Assembly (NCBI RefSeq): GCF_030042015.1 | Contig: NZ_JASIAL010000354.1 | Coordinates: forward strand, 1 to 6,310 | DNA length: 6,310 nucleotides | Reading direction: 5' to 3' | Origin: Trebonia sp030042015 | GTDB taxonomy: Bacteria > Actinomycetota > Actinomycetes > Streptosporangiales > Streptosporangiaceae | Shown here: positions 5,214-6,310 of the stretch, in pieces | Layout: every line of letters begins with the position of its first letter | How positions within the stretch are numbered: position 1 is the first letter of the stretch | Notes under the pieces: model-generated | Told to the model about the DNA's origin: nothing | What the model saw: only the letters and a program-made list of their open reading frames with translations | Database searches by the model: none | Made by a program: the position numbers and the translations under genes

Positions 5214-6310
5214 GTGAAGGTCACTGGTTTTGAAGTCTTCCCCGTCGTCTGCCCGCCGCCGTTCCGCGGCGGGCGCAGCTGGCTGTTCGTGCGGCTGGAC
5301 ACCGACAGCGGGACGCACGGCTACGGCGAGATGATGATGCTCGGCACGGGCTTCCGGCTCCCCGTGCTTGCCACGATGATGGCCGACATCGTCGAGCAGG
5401 CCGTCATCGATCACGACCCGTACGACATCGAGATGCTCTTCGACACGGTGTACGGCCGGGCCGGCTACAGCCACTACCCGGAGCTGACCAAGCTCGGGAT
5501 CCTCAGCGCGATCGAGATGGCCTGCTGGGACATCATCGGCAAGGACTGCGGCCAGCCGCTGTACAAGCTGCTCGGCGGGCAGATGCGCGACCGCGTCCGC
5601 ACCTACACCTACATCTACGACGACCCCGGCGCGCGTCCTGGCGACGGCAGCCCGCTCAGCCGCGACGTGTGGCTCAACCCGGCCTACGCCGCCGCGCGGG
5701 CACGGCACTACGCCGACCAGGGCTTCACCGCGATCAAGGTCGACCCGTTCTCCCTGGTCCTGGCCCACGACCAGAGCCTTGGCCAGAACGTCCCGCTGCA
5801 GTTTTCCCTGTCGGCGGCCGACACGGCCGAGCGGGTCATCGGCGCCATCCGCGACGAAGTGGGAACCGCCTGCGACATCATCATCGGCACGCACGGCCAG
5901 ATGACCGCGGCGGGCGCGCTGCGGATCGCCCGGCGGCTGGAGAAGTTCGATCCCCTGTGGTACGAGGAGCCCTGCCCGCCGGAGAACATGAAAGCCCTGG
6001 CGGAAGTGGCGCGGCGCACCCCCATCCCCATCGCTACCGGCGAGCGGCTGACGACCAAGTTCGACTTCGCGCGCCTGCTCGAGCACCGGGCCGCGGCGAT
6101 CTTCAACTTCGACATCGGCCAGGTGGGCGGCATCCTGGAGGCCAAGAAGATCGCCAGCATGGCCGAGGCCCACTACGTGCAGGTCGCCCCCCATGTCTAC
6201 GGCGGGCCGCTGATCGCGGCCGCGGCGCTGCACCTGTCGCTGTGCAGCCCCAATTTCCTCATCATGGAGGCGATCGAGCGCTTCGACGGGGTGCACGCGC
6301 GGTTCGTCGA
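5214..6310 (+). CDS. Enolase-superfamily (mandelate racemase/muconate lactonizing-like) enzyme, probable sugar-acid or hydroxy-acid dehydratase, 3'-truncated
   Basis: The frame is open for 365 codons from GTG 5214 to the right edge. The N-terminal capping domain (about 1-125) contains SAIEMACWDIIGKDCGQPLY and LLGG, typical of this superfamily. The barrel has KVD (Lys175, Asp177) on the second strand, GTHGQ (225-229) after the third, WYEEP (Glu251), ATGER (Glu277), Asp300 in FDIGQVGG, and His327 in APHVYGG. Glu251 and Glu277 match Mg ligands Glu221 and Glu247 of mandelate racemase; Asp300/His327 resemble its Asp-His dyad. Members abstract a proton alpha to a carboxylate, and many of this layout dehydrate sugar acids. 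The first ligand, normally Asp at the GTHGQ position, is Gly225. GTG 5214 is the first start codon in frame after the RidA stop; no good ribosome binding site is seen. Linkage to RidA suggests a shared transcript. Substrate is unknown. Confidence 0.9.
   Translation, partial: MKVTGFEVFPVVCPPPFRGGRSWLFVRLDTDSGTHGYGEMMMLGTGFRLPVLATMMADIVEQAVIDHDPYDIEMLFDTVYGRAGYSHYPELTKLGILSAIEMACWDIIGKDCGQPLYKLLGGQMRDRVRTYTYIYDDPGARPGDGSPLSRDVWLNPAYAAARARHYADQGFTAIKVDPFSLVLAHDQSLGQNVPLQFSLSAADTAERVIGAIRDEVGTACDIIIGTHGQMTAAGALRIARRLEKFDPLWYEEPCPPENMKALAEVARRTPIPIATGERLTTKFDFARLLEHRAAAIFNFDIGQVGGILEAKKIASMAEAHYVQVAPHVYGGPLIAAAALHLSLCSPNFLIMEAIERFDGVHARFV

Noticed and set aside
4575..6296. A 573-codon open frame on the - strand covering the right end
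   Set aside because: It is antisense to the RidA and enolase-superfamily genes, both of which carry recognisable motifs on the + strand. Its composition is typical of a GC-rich shadow frame.

Overview
The window is very GC-rich. Its genes favour G or C at third codon positions, use GTG as well as ATG starts, and overlap as ATGA or follow one another closely. This fits a high-GC actinobacterium of the streptomycete or streptosporangial kind. The sequence alone does not allow a genus. No rRNA, tRNA, insertion sequence, CRISPR array or phage module is visible.

Layout. (1) Positions 2-469, + strand: the 3' part of an unrecognised gene with one Ala/Gly-rich membrane-type segment. (2) Positions 470-632: a gap with a short stretch of coding-like sequence (about 544-635, + strand) that may be a gene remnant. 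(3) Positions 633-1364, - strand: a HAD-superfamily hydrolase of the haloacid dehalogenase type II family. (4) Positions 1365-1644: a divergent control region with several GC-rich inverted repeats. (5) Positions 1645-4103, + strand: two tandem paralogous epoxide hydrolases of the microsomal type (EHN domain plus alpha/beta-hydrolase), joined by an ATGA overlap. (6) Positions 4104-4291: a boundary region with a hairpin and a candidate promoter. (7) Positions 4292-4585: a 97-residue Cys-Cys-Gly-Gly protein of unknown function. (8) Positions 4761-5147: a RidA-family protein with a strong ribosome binding site. (9) From 5214 to the right edge: a GTG-initiated enolase-superfamily (mandelate racemase-like) enzyme, 365 codons visible and no stop before the window ends.

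How they may work together. The dehalogenase-like HAD protein is transcribed away from an epoxide hydrolase pair. Together they look like a small catabolic or detoxification locus for epoxides or halogenated C2/C3 compounds. RidA and the enolase-superfamily enzyme are probably co-transcribed. That pairing suits dehydration of a hydroxy acid, with RidA clearing reactive enamine or imine intermediates. Both pathway ideas are inference from family and context. No regulator, transporter or substrate-defining enzyme lies in the window.

The points most worth checking are a glycine where the first metal-ligand Asp is expected in the enolase-superfamily protein, Gln in place of Trp beside the nucleophile in the first epoxide hydrolase, and replacement of two canonical haloacid dehalogenase residues. 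The small Cys-Cys protein with faint A-type Fe-S carrier spacing is also of interest. I saw no clear evidence of a wholly new multi-gene system.
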